Assembly: GCA_022495005.1 (NCBI GenBank)
Contig: JAGYXB010000656.1
Coordinates: forward strand, 247,918-311,917
Direction of reading: 5' to 3'
DNA: 64,000 nucleotides
Source: Rhyacophila brunnea
Lineage: Eukaryota > Arthropoda > Insecta > Trichoptera > Rhyacophilidae
The first letter of the stretch is position 1, and every line of letters begins with the position of its first letter. The notes under the pieces were generated by a model. That model did not search any database, was not told where the DNA came from, and worked only from the letters and a program-made list of their open reading frames with translations. A program made the position numbers and the translations under genes. Below, in pieces: positions 1-9,742 of the stretch.

Positions 1-213
1 CAATTAAAAATTGTATCGTACAACCACGTAATTTTAAATAATAACATTATTGAAGAAAATAGCCCGGAGGCGACTTTTTTTTTACTATTAGAGAGAATTT
101 TATTTGTGATGAGTGTTTATATCACTTATCTGGTCGACTCGCCACGCCAAGCCCTTTCTGAGCCCGGGCCCCCAGGCTAGAGCCCTGTCAGCCCCCCCTT
201 TGTGGGAGCCATG
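1..213. mobile_element. Family A TIR element (hAT-like MITE), truncated by window edge
   Basis: Partial copy of a roughly 400-bp element seen eight times in this window. The right end reads to a degenerate GTGGGAGCCATG terminus, the inverse of the CATGGCCCCCACA start seen in other copies, and the inner motif of the family (a GGCGACTTTTTT run followed by a TTATCTCACTTATCTGG-like segment) is present at 70-135. It has no coding capacity, so it would depend on a transposase made elsewhere. Assignment to hAT rests on 8-bp target duplications at two other copies; the left flank of this one is outside the window. Confidence 0.75.
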
Positions 214-574
214 ATGACAGGTCATCCTTAGACAACGATAGGAGGAGCGGGAAAAGTAGGACCAGTCGTTGTGAATGTATCGGCTTTCTACTTGAGTCGG
301 CAATGATTTTGGACATTGTTAAATAACATGATGACCAAAATATGGAAATAAATAATAGTATAAGATTCGTATTATAGCAATGTTAATGTCAATTATTATT
401 GTTCACTGGAGCGGTTGATTTTTTTGTTGTTGACGTTTATTCTACAAATTAACGTTATCTATTGATTTTAGTTGACGTTAGGTACAATAGCATTACAGTT
501 CAGAGTGTTCAGACTCATGAAAAAGATTTGTGGGAAATTCGTTGCTGATATTTAACAGGTAATTGTATAGGAAA

Positions 575-794
575 CAGTGTTGCCATATTTTTCTATGCTG
601 ACTATAGTACAAAGGCGTAAAAATTATAGTATTTCTGTAAAAAATATAGTACAGGAACATTTTTAGGCTCGAAACCTTTAAAGTTATAGTATTTTGGCAT
701 ATCCGGCGTAAAATTATAGTACTCGTATTTTACATTTTTTGCAGAATCAAAATTATAGTATTGTACTATAATTATAGTACGGTTAGCAACACTG
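575..794. mobile_element. Family B short hAT-like MITE with perfect 8-bp target duplication
   Basis: The element begins CAGTGTTGCCAT and ends GCAACACTG, and is flanked on both sides by ATAGGAAA (567-574 and 795-802), an exact 8-bp duplication as expected for hAT insertion. Inside, the motif AATTATAGTA recurs about seven times, nearly all in one orientation. It is closely similar to the copy at 44225-44442 read on the opposite strand, so both belong to a 220-bp subfamily. There is no open reading frame. Mobilisation would need an hAT transposase in trans. Confidence 0.85.
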
Positions 795-802
795 ATAGGA
801 AA

Positions 803-1689
803 GTTAAACTTTATTGTTTTATTTACTAATTAGTTATAAAAAGTGATATAAGTATGATATTAATATAATTCACATTTAAGTAATACTAGCGTTTGTACCC
901 AGTTTTACTTGGGAATTTTCATTGGTGTTTATGTATTTTATCGGTCCATATTATTTTACGGAAAAGTGAAAAGTCCTTACTGGTTCTGATTGTGGGTTTG
1001 TCAGTTAGCTAACACTATTTTCCCAAGAGATATTCTGTTACCTTACCGCATTGTATTCCATAATATGGAGCACTACCAGGAAACTATTAAACAAATAGTA
1101 AAAGGTAAAATTACCGTGTTTGATTCTAATCGGCGCATATAGGCCAAATCTTATAAACATAAACGTCTACTAGGTTGCCAACCTTTTTTGTGAAGCGGAA
1201 CCTTCAAACATTTTATATAATCCAAAGGAACCCCTACGTTCTAGAATCTAGCTGGTACATAATAATATTAAGGTCCTGAAAAGCAAATTACAAAATATGC
1301 ATGCAAAGTAGTATGCACTATGCAGTGATATGGCAAGGTCAGCAATTTCACAAACATATTTGTATAAATACATTTTAAATCATTTCATACAAAGAACGAT
1401 TTTTTTATTCCGCTATGGATGGAAAACATAATATGCAAAGGTATTGAAAACAATTTTAATTGTGACATTGTGGTAGATTTAAATTTTCAGGTGTGAACGT
1501 GGACATTATTTGTTAACTTGGAACTTGGAACAGATGTTTGTGCAATACGATATAATATATTATATTCTAAAAATACATTTTTAGTGTACTTAAATGTTTT
1601 TCGAGCATTTTTGTTGTTTATAGACATCCATAGAATTTGTTTACTAAGTTTTTATAATAATGAATTGGACGTCGACTAATACCATCTGC
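803..1689. other. Intergenic AT-rich stretch
   Basis: I see no gene, RNA gene or repeat that recurs elsewhere in the window. No long open frame and no recognisable splice-bounded exon. Confidence 0.5.
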
Positions 1690-2061
1690 CAGGACTCGAT
1701 ATGGACCGGAGCGCACCGGCGCGCAGCATTCGTAAAATCTCCAAGATTGTCGCTCCATCTCATAGTAAAAATAAATATCGCATTCATATTTGTGAATTGT
1801 TATAAATTAATTAAATTCACGAACTAAATAATATTCCTATATATTTTTAAGCTTAATATAAAAGTTGTCAAACTTTCACCTAAAATAACGCGGCAATAAC
1901 AACTCTGTCATGCCCTTATCTTGCACACCACAAATTTAACGGCTATTATTACATTTTAATGTCTGAACTTTGCAGTTATATAACACAAAATTCTCAGATC
2001 CAGTGATTGCAGTCATATAAGATAGGATAAGTACATGCTCAGAAAACTCAAAATATCAATC

Positions 2062-2176
2062 GTATGCGACATTTCTTTTACCACGGGAAAAATTTGGCTA
2101 TAAATCACAGTTCTCAGTTCCCAATGAATACGACAAAATATTCATCAGAATCACCATCGCCTTGCGCTACAAAGAA
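2062..2176 (+). repeat. Family D dispersed repeat, copy 1
   Basis: About 115 bp, starting TATGCGACATTTCTTTT and ending with a CGCCTTGCGCTA motif, is repeated at 35958-36080 with scattered substitutions and one internal size difference. I do not recognise the family. It lies inside the disrupted family C element. Confidence 0.6.
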
Positions 2177-2366
2177 TTTTCCAGGGTTTTTTCAAGGCGG
2201 TTTCATAGGCCCTGGCCGAATTCAAATTAGCAATACCCGATGCGGGTAGAAGAATAGTTTTCAATAAGGCATATTTCTCAGCCGGCACAATTTTCATTTC
2301 ACTAGCATCAAGTAGAGTAGTTTGCGAGCCAAAGTATCCATATAGGCATCTAGAAAAAACATACAT
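2160..2366 (-). pseudogene. Unassigned coding-like fragment
   Basis: The minus strand holds a 71-codon open frame whose residues 24-60 (for example EMKIVPAEKYALLKT and ASGIANLNSARAYE) have the composition of a real globular protein rather than of AT-rich noise. Its 3' end runs into the family D repeat, so it may be the tail of a transposon ORF or a captured host exon. I cannot name it. It has no neighbours that would explain it and no splice sites I would trust. Treat as a possible relic. Confidence 0.25.
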
Positions 2367-2457
2367 TTATTTTTATATAAAAACCTAAATTAAATGTTTA
2401 TATTAACTGAAAATTTTCGAACGCTCCGGTTCGTAAAAAATTCCATCTCGAGTGCTG

Positions 2458-3059
2458 CTGAGTGATTTGAGTCGAGTAGCGTAATATAACATTCCAGCAA
2501 ATCTACATTACTTTTAATGATTGTCCATTAAAAGTAGACATATTTAGTAATATTACACTTAATTTTGTAATACATTGTAAACAATGTTTTTTTTTATGTA
2601 TTTACCTTAGTTGTTAACTTTTAATTTATGTTGTCATTTCATTTCGAAAGCTCCACAAGAAAGTTTGTAAAAATTGTAAAAATAAAATATTAAAGTCAAC
2701 CATATTGCACATTACTTCTTTTTGAGTTCATTTTACGGACACGATCAAGATAAAAAAAACAATATCACGGCTAACTTCACGTTCGTCCTCAGTTCCTTTT
2801 TTGAAAAAATAATGATACAGAGAAGAAAGAGATTGGCGGCCATTAATCTGTCAAGAGGACGCAACGCTTCGTGATTGGCTGGCATTGCCTCTGCGAAAAC
2901 GGTCGCGGCCGAAATATTAAATGCGAACATTTTATTATTATTATTGTGAAGTTTCGAAATTCTTTTTTTGAAAATTAATGAGCATTTAAACAAAATGTAA
3001 CGTCTCTTTTATTTCAATTTCATAATGTTCTAACTCGAATTTACTGTATAAAAACGAAC
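2458..3059. other. Intergenic AT-rich stretch
   Basis: Nothing recognisable apart from a slightly GC-richer patch near 2835-2920 that does not recur in the window. Confidence 0.5.
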
Positions 3060-3613
3060 TTTGCAAGAGGTCTCAAATCATAGGGCATTGTATAGGTAAT
3101 ACATGGCCGAATACATGTCTATATAAAACACTTAAAAATAACCACCGGAATACAGGAGAAAGACAAAATAAATAATTACACGATAAAAAGAACTTTTTAT
3201 ATACAACGGTTTTAAATTTTCTGTTGCATCTTATAAACTTGACTTGACTAGCTTAAACGATCAAAAAAATGTGTACCTACTTGATAGAAATACTGAATAA
3301 TGAAATGTCAGTTCATATTGATTTCCATAGTAACGCACGTATATATTATTTAATAATTTAGTTGCTAGGACTCCCTAGCAACCAATAATGGTATCGAAAT
3401 AACTTTTCATACAAAACAGAATAAACTGAAAATGAATTCAATTCTACTTAAAGATGGCTGAAAGTATTAAAAAAATGCATGTGCATCGTGTTCTGATATA
3501 ATCTACAAGTTTCAAATGTCTAGCTAGTCGGGAAGTTAGTTAAAAATCGATTGCAAGATTTGTACCGGACAAATAAGAATACGACCTAAGAAAAACGTTG
3601 TAATAATAAAATA
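3060..3613 (+). repeat. Family E retroposon-like 3' region, copy 1
   Basis: This copy shares with 4430-4908, 6520-7560 and 27726-28030 a fixed right end (AAAAACGTTGTAATAATAAAATA) and an internal landmark, TAGTAACGCACGTATATATT. The left ends of the copies differ while the right end is constant and A-rich with TAA repeats, the pattern of 5'-truncated non-LTR retrotransposons or long SINEs. No reverse transcriptase is visible in it. Its left portion (ATGGCCGAATACATGTCTA, then CCACCGGAATACAGGAGAAAG) also resembles 53828-53965. Confidence 0.6.
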
Positions 3614-4429
3614 CCATATTATTATAATGATTTCCAAGCACATGCTGATTTCAAAAAAAAATAAGGTCACAATTTTGCGGATTCGACATTTTCATGAAAT
3701 AAACATAATATACCTACGCATCGGTATAATGACATATAACTCTAATATAGTTAAGCTGACCTATAAATACATCAATGCATCGATAAGGCATGCGATATGT
3801 GAAATTAATATGGTCATCGATAAGAGAAAAATAATTCAAGTCATGCTGATGGAGCCAGTCACGTCCCGTGGGGGTAGGCAAATAGAGTGTTGCTTGAGGG
3901 TGGCAGTTACTCGACGGGCGGCAAATCGAGGAGAATCATTTGGTATACATTATTATAGAAATAGCTAAAATTATTTTGTTTACATGTAAAATAATGTGCA
4001 TAGTAAAAATGGTGTGAAAATAATAAATCTGTGTATTGCTAAATGGTATAAACCAAATGTGTCAGTAATATCAACCGAATAGAACCTCAGACTCTGATGA
4101 TTTGGGTAGGCGTCGTTTTTTTATACTTATCTAAATTTTATTTTGTATGTTTTAGTGGTAGGTATATATTTTGTTAGTAGTGTATCCATGCAATACATTT
4201 ATCAGATATTGGAGAAATAATTGAAGGCTGATAAAAAATACTGTATAAAAAATGGGGCGGCATTTTGTCTGGGGATGTCACTGGATGGAGCATTATCCTT
4301 ATGGACAAAATGTTCTTAAATGATACCTAGTAAAAACTGCCCTTTGCTCCGGAATAATGCGGGGAGGAATCGCAGGAGAGAGAGTGGAATGTTTTTGGCG
4401 AAAGGTTGCTTCAACTGTTTTTTTCAACT
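3614..4429. other. Intergenic stretch, nothing recognised
   Basis: An open frame of 113 codons at 3627-3968 is AT-rich and does not resemble a protein. No RNA gene or repeated element seen. Confidence 0.45.
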
Positions 4430-4908
4430 TTTTCAACGGTTATATCTATATAAATAATTACAAGATAAAAATAACTTTTTATATACTTACAACGTTTTTA
4501 AATTTTCTGTTGAATTATTATATGCTCAAACTTGTACTTGAAATGAAGTAAATAAAAAACAAACAAACAAGATATTATAGAATAGTGAAATGTCATTTTG
4601 ATTTCCATAGTAACGCACGTATATATTAATAATGTAGTTGCTAGGACCACCCCCTTAGTAACCAATAATAATCTTTACTTATTACGGATTTTTCTGAAAT
4701 AACTTTTCAAACAAAACAGAATTAACTGAAAATGAATTCAATTCTGCTTAAAGATGGCTAAAAGTATTAAAAGAATCCATTGGCATCGTGTTCTGATATA
4801 TTCTAAAAGTTTCAAATGTCTAGTTAGTCGGGAAGTTAGTTAAAAATCGATTGCAAGATTTGTACCGGACAAACAAGAATACGAGCTAATAAAAACGTTG
4901 TAAAAAAA
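4430..4908 (+). repeat. Family E retroposon-like 3' region, copy 2
   Basis: Begins at a different point from copy 1 (around the TATATAAATAATTACAAGATAAAA segment) and ends with the same AAAAACGTTGTAAAAAAAC tail, after the same TAGTAACGCACG and GATTGCAAGATTTGTACCGGAC landmarks. The different start and common A-rich end support a 5'-truncated retroposon. Confidence 0.6.
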
Positions 4909-4916
4909 CAAGTGTG

Positions 4917-4982
4917 TGGAAAGACCTATGTGGAGGCCTTCATCCAGCGGTAGATTGACCCCGTCTGGTGATAATGATGCTA
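4917..4982 (+). pseudogene. RTE-type LINE, extreme 3' end remnant
   Basis: About 65 bp matching the last codons and 3' tail of the LINE fragments at 8244-8644 and 48608-48870: a TGGAGGCCTTCATCCAGC run followed by a broken stop region and a GATAATGATG tail that corresponds to the GATGAT microsatellite tail of those copies. Too short for a coding assignment on its own. Confidence 0.55.
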
Positions 4983-5588
4983 TTTGAATAATTGCATTTT
5001 AATTAGTTTACTACAAAGTTACCACATTTTTATGACATTAAAAATAGATTGAACTAGTAAAATACACAATTCGCTACATACGGATGGAAATCCTTTTTTA
5101 TCAGTAAAATGAGGCCTCTTGCAATACAATTCGGTAATGTATTTTATCATGGCCGTTAATGGTAAGCAAAAGAGCAATAATACAGAACGAAACAGTGGGT
5201 CATAATCCTTGATAACGCGTTATCTCTTATTAACTTAATTAGGACCGCATTCGTTTTTTTGCAAAAAAACAATATGGCACGAGCGAGCGCACTCGAAAAT
5301 TCACGGTACCTACCTACATTGTACATCCGTTGGAAACATTTTTTTATATAAATTTGTAAGTAGTTAAAAAGCATGAAATGGTAACCGGACAAAACAGAAC
5401 AGTGACAAAACAAAACACTGACATAACATAACAGCCAAGGGAAAAATAAAACATTCATTTTTGTGGAATATATTTATTAATTAAATACTTATAAAACTTA
5501 AGTTTATAAACGAAATAGGTAGATAGATACCTATATACTTATAAATATTTAAAAAAAAAATCAATTCTGTTTTGTCATGGAACCATTA
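4983..5588. other. Intergenic AT-rich stretch
   Basis: Nothing recognisable. A 100-codon minus-strand frame at 5156-5458 is low-complexity and not gene-like. Confidence 0.45.
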
Positions 5589-6071
5589 GGCATAAAGTCC
5601 ACTAAATCAGGCTTGCGGGGCGCTCGCGCATTTTCTATGTGAATCATCGAAAATACAACGTAATCAAATACGCCAGCGTACACTGGATTTGACGACGCCT
5701 TGTGCCCGCCTGCCCCATGAGTCACCGTTTTTCGCTTCTCAGCGATACGAATTAACGAAAATACAACGTAGTCCATTCATTGAACGCGGCAAGCAAAATC
5801 ACGCTCCTCGAAGCGTCGTCGATAAGACGGGCGAGAAGCCATTATTTAAGAACAGATGAACTCTTTGTTTAGTTATTGCGTGTCCGATATTAATTACATG
5901 CCCCGAGAAATTTAATAATATTTTTATTGCTTTGTTATGAGAGACGCTGATAATAATAATTATTTTGTGCTCCTTGAGCCCCTTATTACAAAGGTGAAGG
6001 GTAATGCGCGGGTGGGAGGGGGCCTACTCAGTAGTGAGCGCACCGAACGCTTTTTTGGTGGGCTTTATGCC
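5589..6071. mobile_element. Family F Harbinger-like MITE
   Basis: The ends are GGCATAAAGTCCA and its inverse TGGGCTTTATGCC, with TTA on both flanks (5586-5588 and 6072-6074), matching the TWA target of PIF/Harbinger elements. Length 483 bp, no ORF. A second copy of 535 bp lies at 29720-30254 inside a SINE. Shared interior landmarks are ACAACGTAATCAAATACGCC, a GTCACCGTTTTTCGCTTCTC run and TGCTTTGTTATGAGAGACGC. Confidence 0.75.
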
Positions 6072-6388
6072 TTAGGGATAAGGTAGGGGTTTTTTACAAA
6101 GACTTCAACTATTCATAATTTGTTTGTTATATTTTTTATTGTGATATTTCACTTAATAGGTTCCAAGGTGATAAAGTTTTACCTACTTTATTGTGTTAAT
6201 TTGTTATATAAGTTATGTTTATTCGTTGTCAGTGTGTATTTGCCTTTTAGTGAGTGCACATTAGTGCCTGAAGATTCCGAAAGGCGAAATCCGGGTCGCA
6301 AAAATTTACTCAAATGTCATAGTTGAAAACTTAAATCCATTAGAATTTATTACAGTAAATATATAAATTATTAAACTTTATAAATGTA
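6072..6388. other. Intergenic stretch, nothing recognised
   Basis: AT-rich, no repeated element or gene seen. Confidence 0.45.
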
Positions 6389-6515
6389 AGTCGTATGTGT
6401 GACGAGATTGCTCTCAGAACCAGGCCGGCATGGAGTGCATTTGGGCGCCTGGATATCTTCAAAAGTGACCTCCAATTAATTGTGTCGCGTAAAGTGTTAT
6501 GGACAAATACCGTCA
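6389..6515 (+). pseudogene. LINE reverse transcriptase C-terminal remnant
   Basis: An open frame encodes a stretch reading DEIALRTRPAWSAFGRLDIF followed by a leucine-rich piece and SRKVL. This has the pattern EI..R...AWSAFG.L..IF..........RKV found just after the catalytic palm of RTE/CR1-type reverse transcriptases. The frame then runs into family E sequence, so the remnant is truncated at both ends. It may be the coding end of the element that supplies family E, because the two are contiguous here only. Confidence 0.5.
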
Positions 6516-7186
6516 TACGGCGTGTTCGGAAACTTGTACGAATGCAGTTCACCGTATCACACTTCACCGTGAAATGTTGTATAGGAAATATATGGCCGTA
6601 TTTTAAAGACCGTCCAACCTCTGGGTCGTATAGTAGGTAATGACATAAAATTCATGTCTAAATAAAACACGGTTCTTGTCGGTTTACACTTTACAGGAAG
6701 CCAGCAGCAAACAAATATTGAAAATAGCCGATATACTGGATTATTTGTTAGGTTAGGTCAGGTTTTCATATTAGGTTAGGTTAAATATGACCATTACTGT
6801 GATTTTGTTTTATTTATTTTTACTATCGCTATATTATGATTATATATTCAAATAATTACAAGATAAAAAGAACTTTTTATATACAACGTTTTTAAATTTT
6901 CTGTTGAATTATTATGCTCAATATGCTCAAACTTGTACTTGATATGAATTATGAAGTAAATAAAAAACAAACAAATATAGAATACTGAAATGTCATTTTG
7001 ACATTTCATTTTAATTTCCATAGTAACGCACGTATATATTAATACTTTTGTTGCTAGGACCACCCTCTTAGCAACCAATAATAGTCTTTTACTTTTTACG
7101 GTTTTTTCTGAAATAACTTTCCATACAATACAAAATTAACTGAAAATGAATTCAAGTCTGGTTAAAGATGACTAAAAGTATTAAAA
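6516..7186 (+). repeat. Family E retroposon-like region, copy 3 (left part)
   Basis: This is the longest E copy. It starts with a block (TTCACCGTGAAATGTTGTAT, ATATATGGCCGTAT, CAGGAAGCCAGCAGCAAAC) that is also found at 40575-40812, then continues through AATAATTACAAGATAAAAAG to the TAGTAACGCACG landmark. A SINE is inserted at 7187-7425, and the copy resumes at 7438. Around 6752-6788 there are several TTAGGTTAGG motifs, part of the repeat and not a telomere array. Confidence 0.6.
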
Positions 7187-7425
7187 CAGATTTTGTTTTT
7201 TACGAGAAATGTATGTCAGCCACTTGCTCAACCTATTAGGTCCATACCCTGACAGACACAAATTGAAAAACAATATGTGTACTTGCCAGACCCAGGATTC
7301 GAACCTGGGACCCACGGCTTTATAGTCCAACGCTTAAGCCGCGCGGCCACCGTGGGCTGTTAATACAAACCTCTACTTTGTGGAGGCCCATATATGATCC
7401 TATTAGGATCGGACATGGTCGAAAG
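7187..7425. mobile_element. SINE1 copy with inverted 5' half and 12-bp target duplication
   Basis: SINE1 is tRNA-derived: a head with a B-box-like GGTTCGAATCC, then a body ending in a TCGAAA-rich tail. Here the head and front body (7187-7357) lie on the minus strand, whereas the 3' segment (7358-7425, TTAATACAAACCTCTACTTTG onwards) lies on the plus strand. The break falls exactly where the intact copy at 21298-21530 is continuous. The insertion is flanked by AAAGTATTAAAA at 7175-7186 and 7426-7437, a 12-bp target duplication. An internally inverted 5' part with a normal 3' end is what twin priming by a LINE reverse transcriptase produces. The target is a family E repeat. Confidence 0.85.
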
Positions 7426-7437
7426 AAAGTATTAAAA

Positions 7438-7560
7438 GAATGCATTGTCATCGTGTTCTGATATATTCTAAAAGTTTCAAATGTCTAGCAAGATTTGTAC
7501 TGTACAGACAACCACCGGACAAACAGGAATACGAGCTAATAAAAACGTTGTAATAAAATA
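7438..7560 (+). repeat. Family E retroposon-like region, copy 3 (right part)
   Basis: Resumes the E sequence after the SINE insertion (GAATGCATTGTCATCGTGTTCTG) and ends with the standard AAAAACGTTGTAATAAAATAAAATA tail. Confidence 0.6.
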
Positions 7561-8193
7561 AAATAGTCGTCAATCTCTGACTAGCTTTGTTAGACGATCA
7601 TCATTCGTCCTCACTCTGTGTTGTTGATATAATAAACGGCGAGAGTAATTTAATGACAAGGCGTCGATGATGGCTAGACGTCATTCGTGTCTCGACATTA
7701 TAAAATTGCCTACTGCAGTTTCAACTCTCACTAACAGTAAAGCCAAAATAGATATGTAGGTATTATATTTTATTTTTAATCGGAAAATCTCACATGTGCT
7801 AGACACATTATCACACCGGAGCCGTGAACAGCCATTCCCCGTTTTCCCAGTCGTCGCCTGAATAAATTTGCAAGAGTAACTATGAATAATATTTGAATTA
7901 CGCACACTTGCTAAAATGAAACAGGGAATATAATTTATATTTACACATTAAAATAGACTGTTTACACTACATAAGTGCCGACAACATTGAAAAAGAATAA
8001 ATTCATATCAGAAATGGAGGGTTTCCACAAATGCTCGACAACTACTAACTGTCAAATGATAGATTTTCATTAGTTCTCATTTGTCTACTTACATATTATT
8101 ATTGTAACAGTAAAAAATGAATAAGGGTATCAACGGAAAATATATTTTGCTCTTCTTTGCGGTTCAATTAATTAAAAGAATATTTTAATATGT
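7561..8193. other. Intergenic stretch, nothing recognised
   Basis: No gene or repeated element seen. Confidence 0.45.
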
Positions 8194-8243
8194 CTATACT
8201 TAATAGTATGCACCTATATTTTCCATTCATACTATTCAGATAT
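8194..8243. repeat. Left copy of a ~50-bp direct repeat bracketing a LINE plus family A insertion
   Basis: The 50 bases from CTATACTTAATAGTAT to CATACTATTCAGATAT recur at 9054-9104 with about five differences. The two copies bracket exactly the LINE remnant and the family A element between them, so they look like a long, old target-site duplication. Confidence 0.7.
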
Positions 8244-8644
8244 CATCATCATCATCAGCCTGAATCTATCCACTGCTGGATGAAGGCCTCTTCAAGCTGC
8301 TTCCACTTCTCTCGGTCCTGTGCATTGCGTTGCCACGTACTTCCGCAGAACTTTATCATTTCATCGATCCAGCGGCCTCCACGTCTACCTTGCGGACGTT
8401 TTGTACTTCTTGGATACCACTGGATGACTAGATTTGTCCAACGATTGTCTCTTCTTCGAACTATGTGTCCGGCCCATCTCCATTTAAGGCTTTTAATAAA
8501 CTCTATTGCATCGCAAACCCTTGTTTGCTTCCTTATCCACTCATTCCTCTTTTTGTCTTTTCACGTTATGCCCAGCATGCACCTCTCCATACCACGATGT
8601 GCTACTCTAAGTTTCTGGATCTCTCTTTTACTTAGGGTCCATGT
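8244..8644 (-). pseudogene. RTE-type LINE reverse transcriptase C-terminus, 5'-truncated
   Basis: Read on the minus strand the fragment gives TLSKREIQKLRVAHRGMERC, one in-frame stop, then RRRDNRWTNLVIQWYPRSTK, GGRWIDEMIKFCGSTWQRNA and KQLEEAFIQQWIDSG before a stop, followed by a (GATGAT)n tail. These are the end of the thumb/connection region and the conserved C-terminal tail of RTE-like endonuclease-reverse transcriptases common in insects. The catalytic YADD region and endonuclease are missing. The same tail occurs at 48608-48870, 39067-39245, 24015-24100 and 4917-4982. Dead copy. Confidence 0.8.
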
Positions 8645-9053
8645 CATGGCCCCCACAAAGGGGGGCTGACAGGACTCTAGCGTGGAGGCCCGGGCTCAGG
8701 AGGGGCCCGGCATGGCGAGTCGACCAGATAAGTGAGATAAACACAGATTACAAATTTGCCCTAATAGTCAAAAAAAAGTCACCTGCGGCGCTATTTAATG
8801 ATGTTATTATTAAAAATTATATGGTTGTACAATATAATTTCTAATTGTGTATCGATATTCGACAACTGCATAATTCAAATGGATGTATTAAAATATACAA
8901 AAAAACACTCAATATCTATACACATTAATTTTACCGCGTACACTATTGGAAAACGCCAATGTAGAGCGTCACACAGCCTTTATCCTTAGCGATAGGTAGG
9001 GGGACCGCCAAAGATCCTAGCCTGGGGGCCCGCTGCAGGATGTGGGGGCCATG
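8645..9053. mobile_element. Family A TIR element, complete 409-bp copy
   Basis: The ends are exact inverted repeats, CATGGCCCCCACA and TGTGGGGGCCATG. The interior has the family landmarks GTCGACCAGATAAGTGAGAT, AATGGATGTATTAAAATATA and CCTTTATCCTTAGCGATAGG. It abuts the broken 5' end of the LINE fragment on the left and the right copy of a 50-bp direct repeat on the right. It therefore has no clean 8-bp duplication of its own. No ORF. Confidence 0.85.
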
Positions 9054-9104
9054 CTATACTTAATAGTATTGTACCTACATTTTTCATTCATACTATTCAG
9101 ATAT
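9054..9104. repeat. Right copy of the ~50-bp direct repeat
   Basis: Partner of 8194-8243; begins immediately after the family A terminus. Confidence 0.7.
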
Positions 9105-9374
9105 AGTAAATAGTACAGAGGTCTATGACAAAACTCATTCAAAAAGAAATGATCAATTTGATTAACAGAGTATTATATAAAATGATATTTGTTGTCTTGA
9201 AAATATTATATCGTCATTTTCAAGGTTAATTAACTAGGCAAAAACCATATTATTTTCTCCAATATTAGTTATTACGGTCAATCCAATGTCAGTACATACT
9301 AGTCAGACACGATTTTCAGCAATAAAATATTATAATGGATAACATTGTTTATTAATTCATATCTAATCTTTACA

Positions 9375-9742
9375 TATAAATAATGCCAAATGTTAAAATA
9401 AGTTACAATAATTTATTTATTTACTTTAAAAAGACACATTGAGCACATAACAAATTATTAATTCAAGACGTTCACAACATGACATTTAGAGTAAAAAGTA
9501 CAGGTAAATCAACTTTCTAGAGAGAAAAAAACCAAGCAAATTTTTTTTTTATAGAAAAGAAATACCCACCTACTTGAAATAAAAAAACAACAATAATTCA
9601 AAAAAAAATATATAATAGAATTTTAAAAACAAAATACTTACATAATGCATCGTTAAAAATGTCTACGTCTCTTGGGAGTGCATTGACCAGCCGCACACCC
9701 CTCGCTATTGGTGCCTGCACCGCGATTTCCTAACTATCGACT
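9375..9742 (-). pseudogene. LINE 3' end: short C-terminal remnant plus 3' UTR
   Basis: On the minus strand 9662-9742 reads APIARGVRLVNALPRDVDIF, matching the R..R..NALP.DVD.F pattern that closes many CR1/Jockey-like LINE reverse transcriptases. It is followed by about 250 bp ending in TAAATAAATAAATTATT, a typical LINE 3' end. Part of this 3' region (AAGACGTTCACAACATGACATTTAGA as seen on the plus strand) is also found near 54871-54897 inside a family K element. The left end at 9375 is approximate. Confidence 0.5.

Larger units (their letters stand above)
1690..2457. mobile_element. Family C TIR element interrupted by foreign sequence
   Basis: The left part (CAGGACTCGATATGGACCGG) and the right part (a TTCGAACGCTCCGG run ending CTCGAGTGCTG) match the two ends of the 241-bp family C element at 24254-24494. 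They lie 770 bp apart, so about 500 bp of other DNA sits between them, including a family D repeat and a coding-like stretch. No 8-bp flanking duplication is visible here, unlike the intact copy. Old, rearranged copy. Confidence 0.6.

Noticed and set aside
3627..3968. 113-codon plus-strand open frame
   Set aside because: AT-rich, no domain or protein-like pattern.
6752..6788. TTAGGTTAGG motifs as telomeric repeat
   Set aside because: Only a few degenerate units, and the first ones are shared with a dispersed repeat copy at 40800.
8190..8669. 159-codon plus-strand open frame
   Set aside because: It is antisense to the LINE C-terminal remnant, which carries the recognisable motifs.
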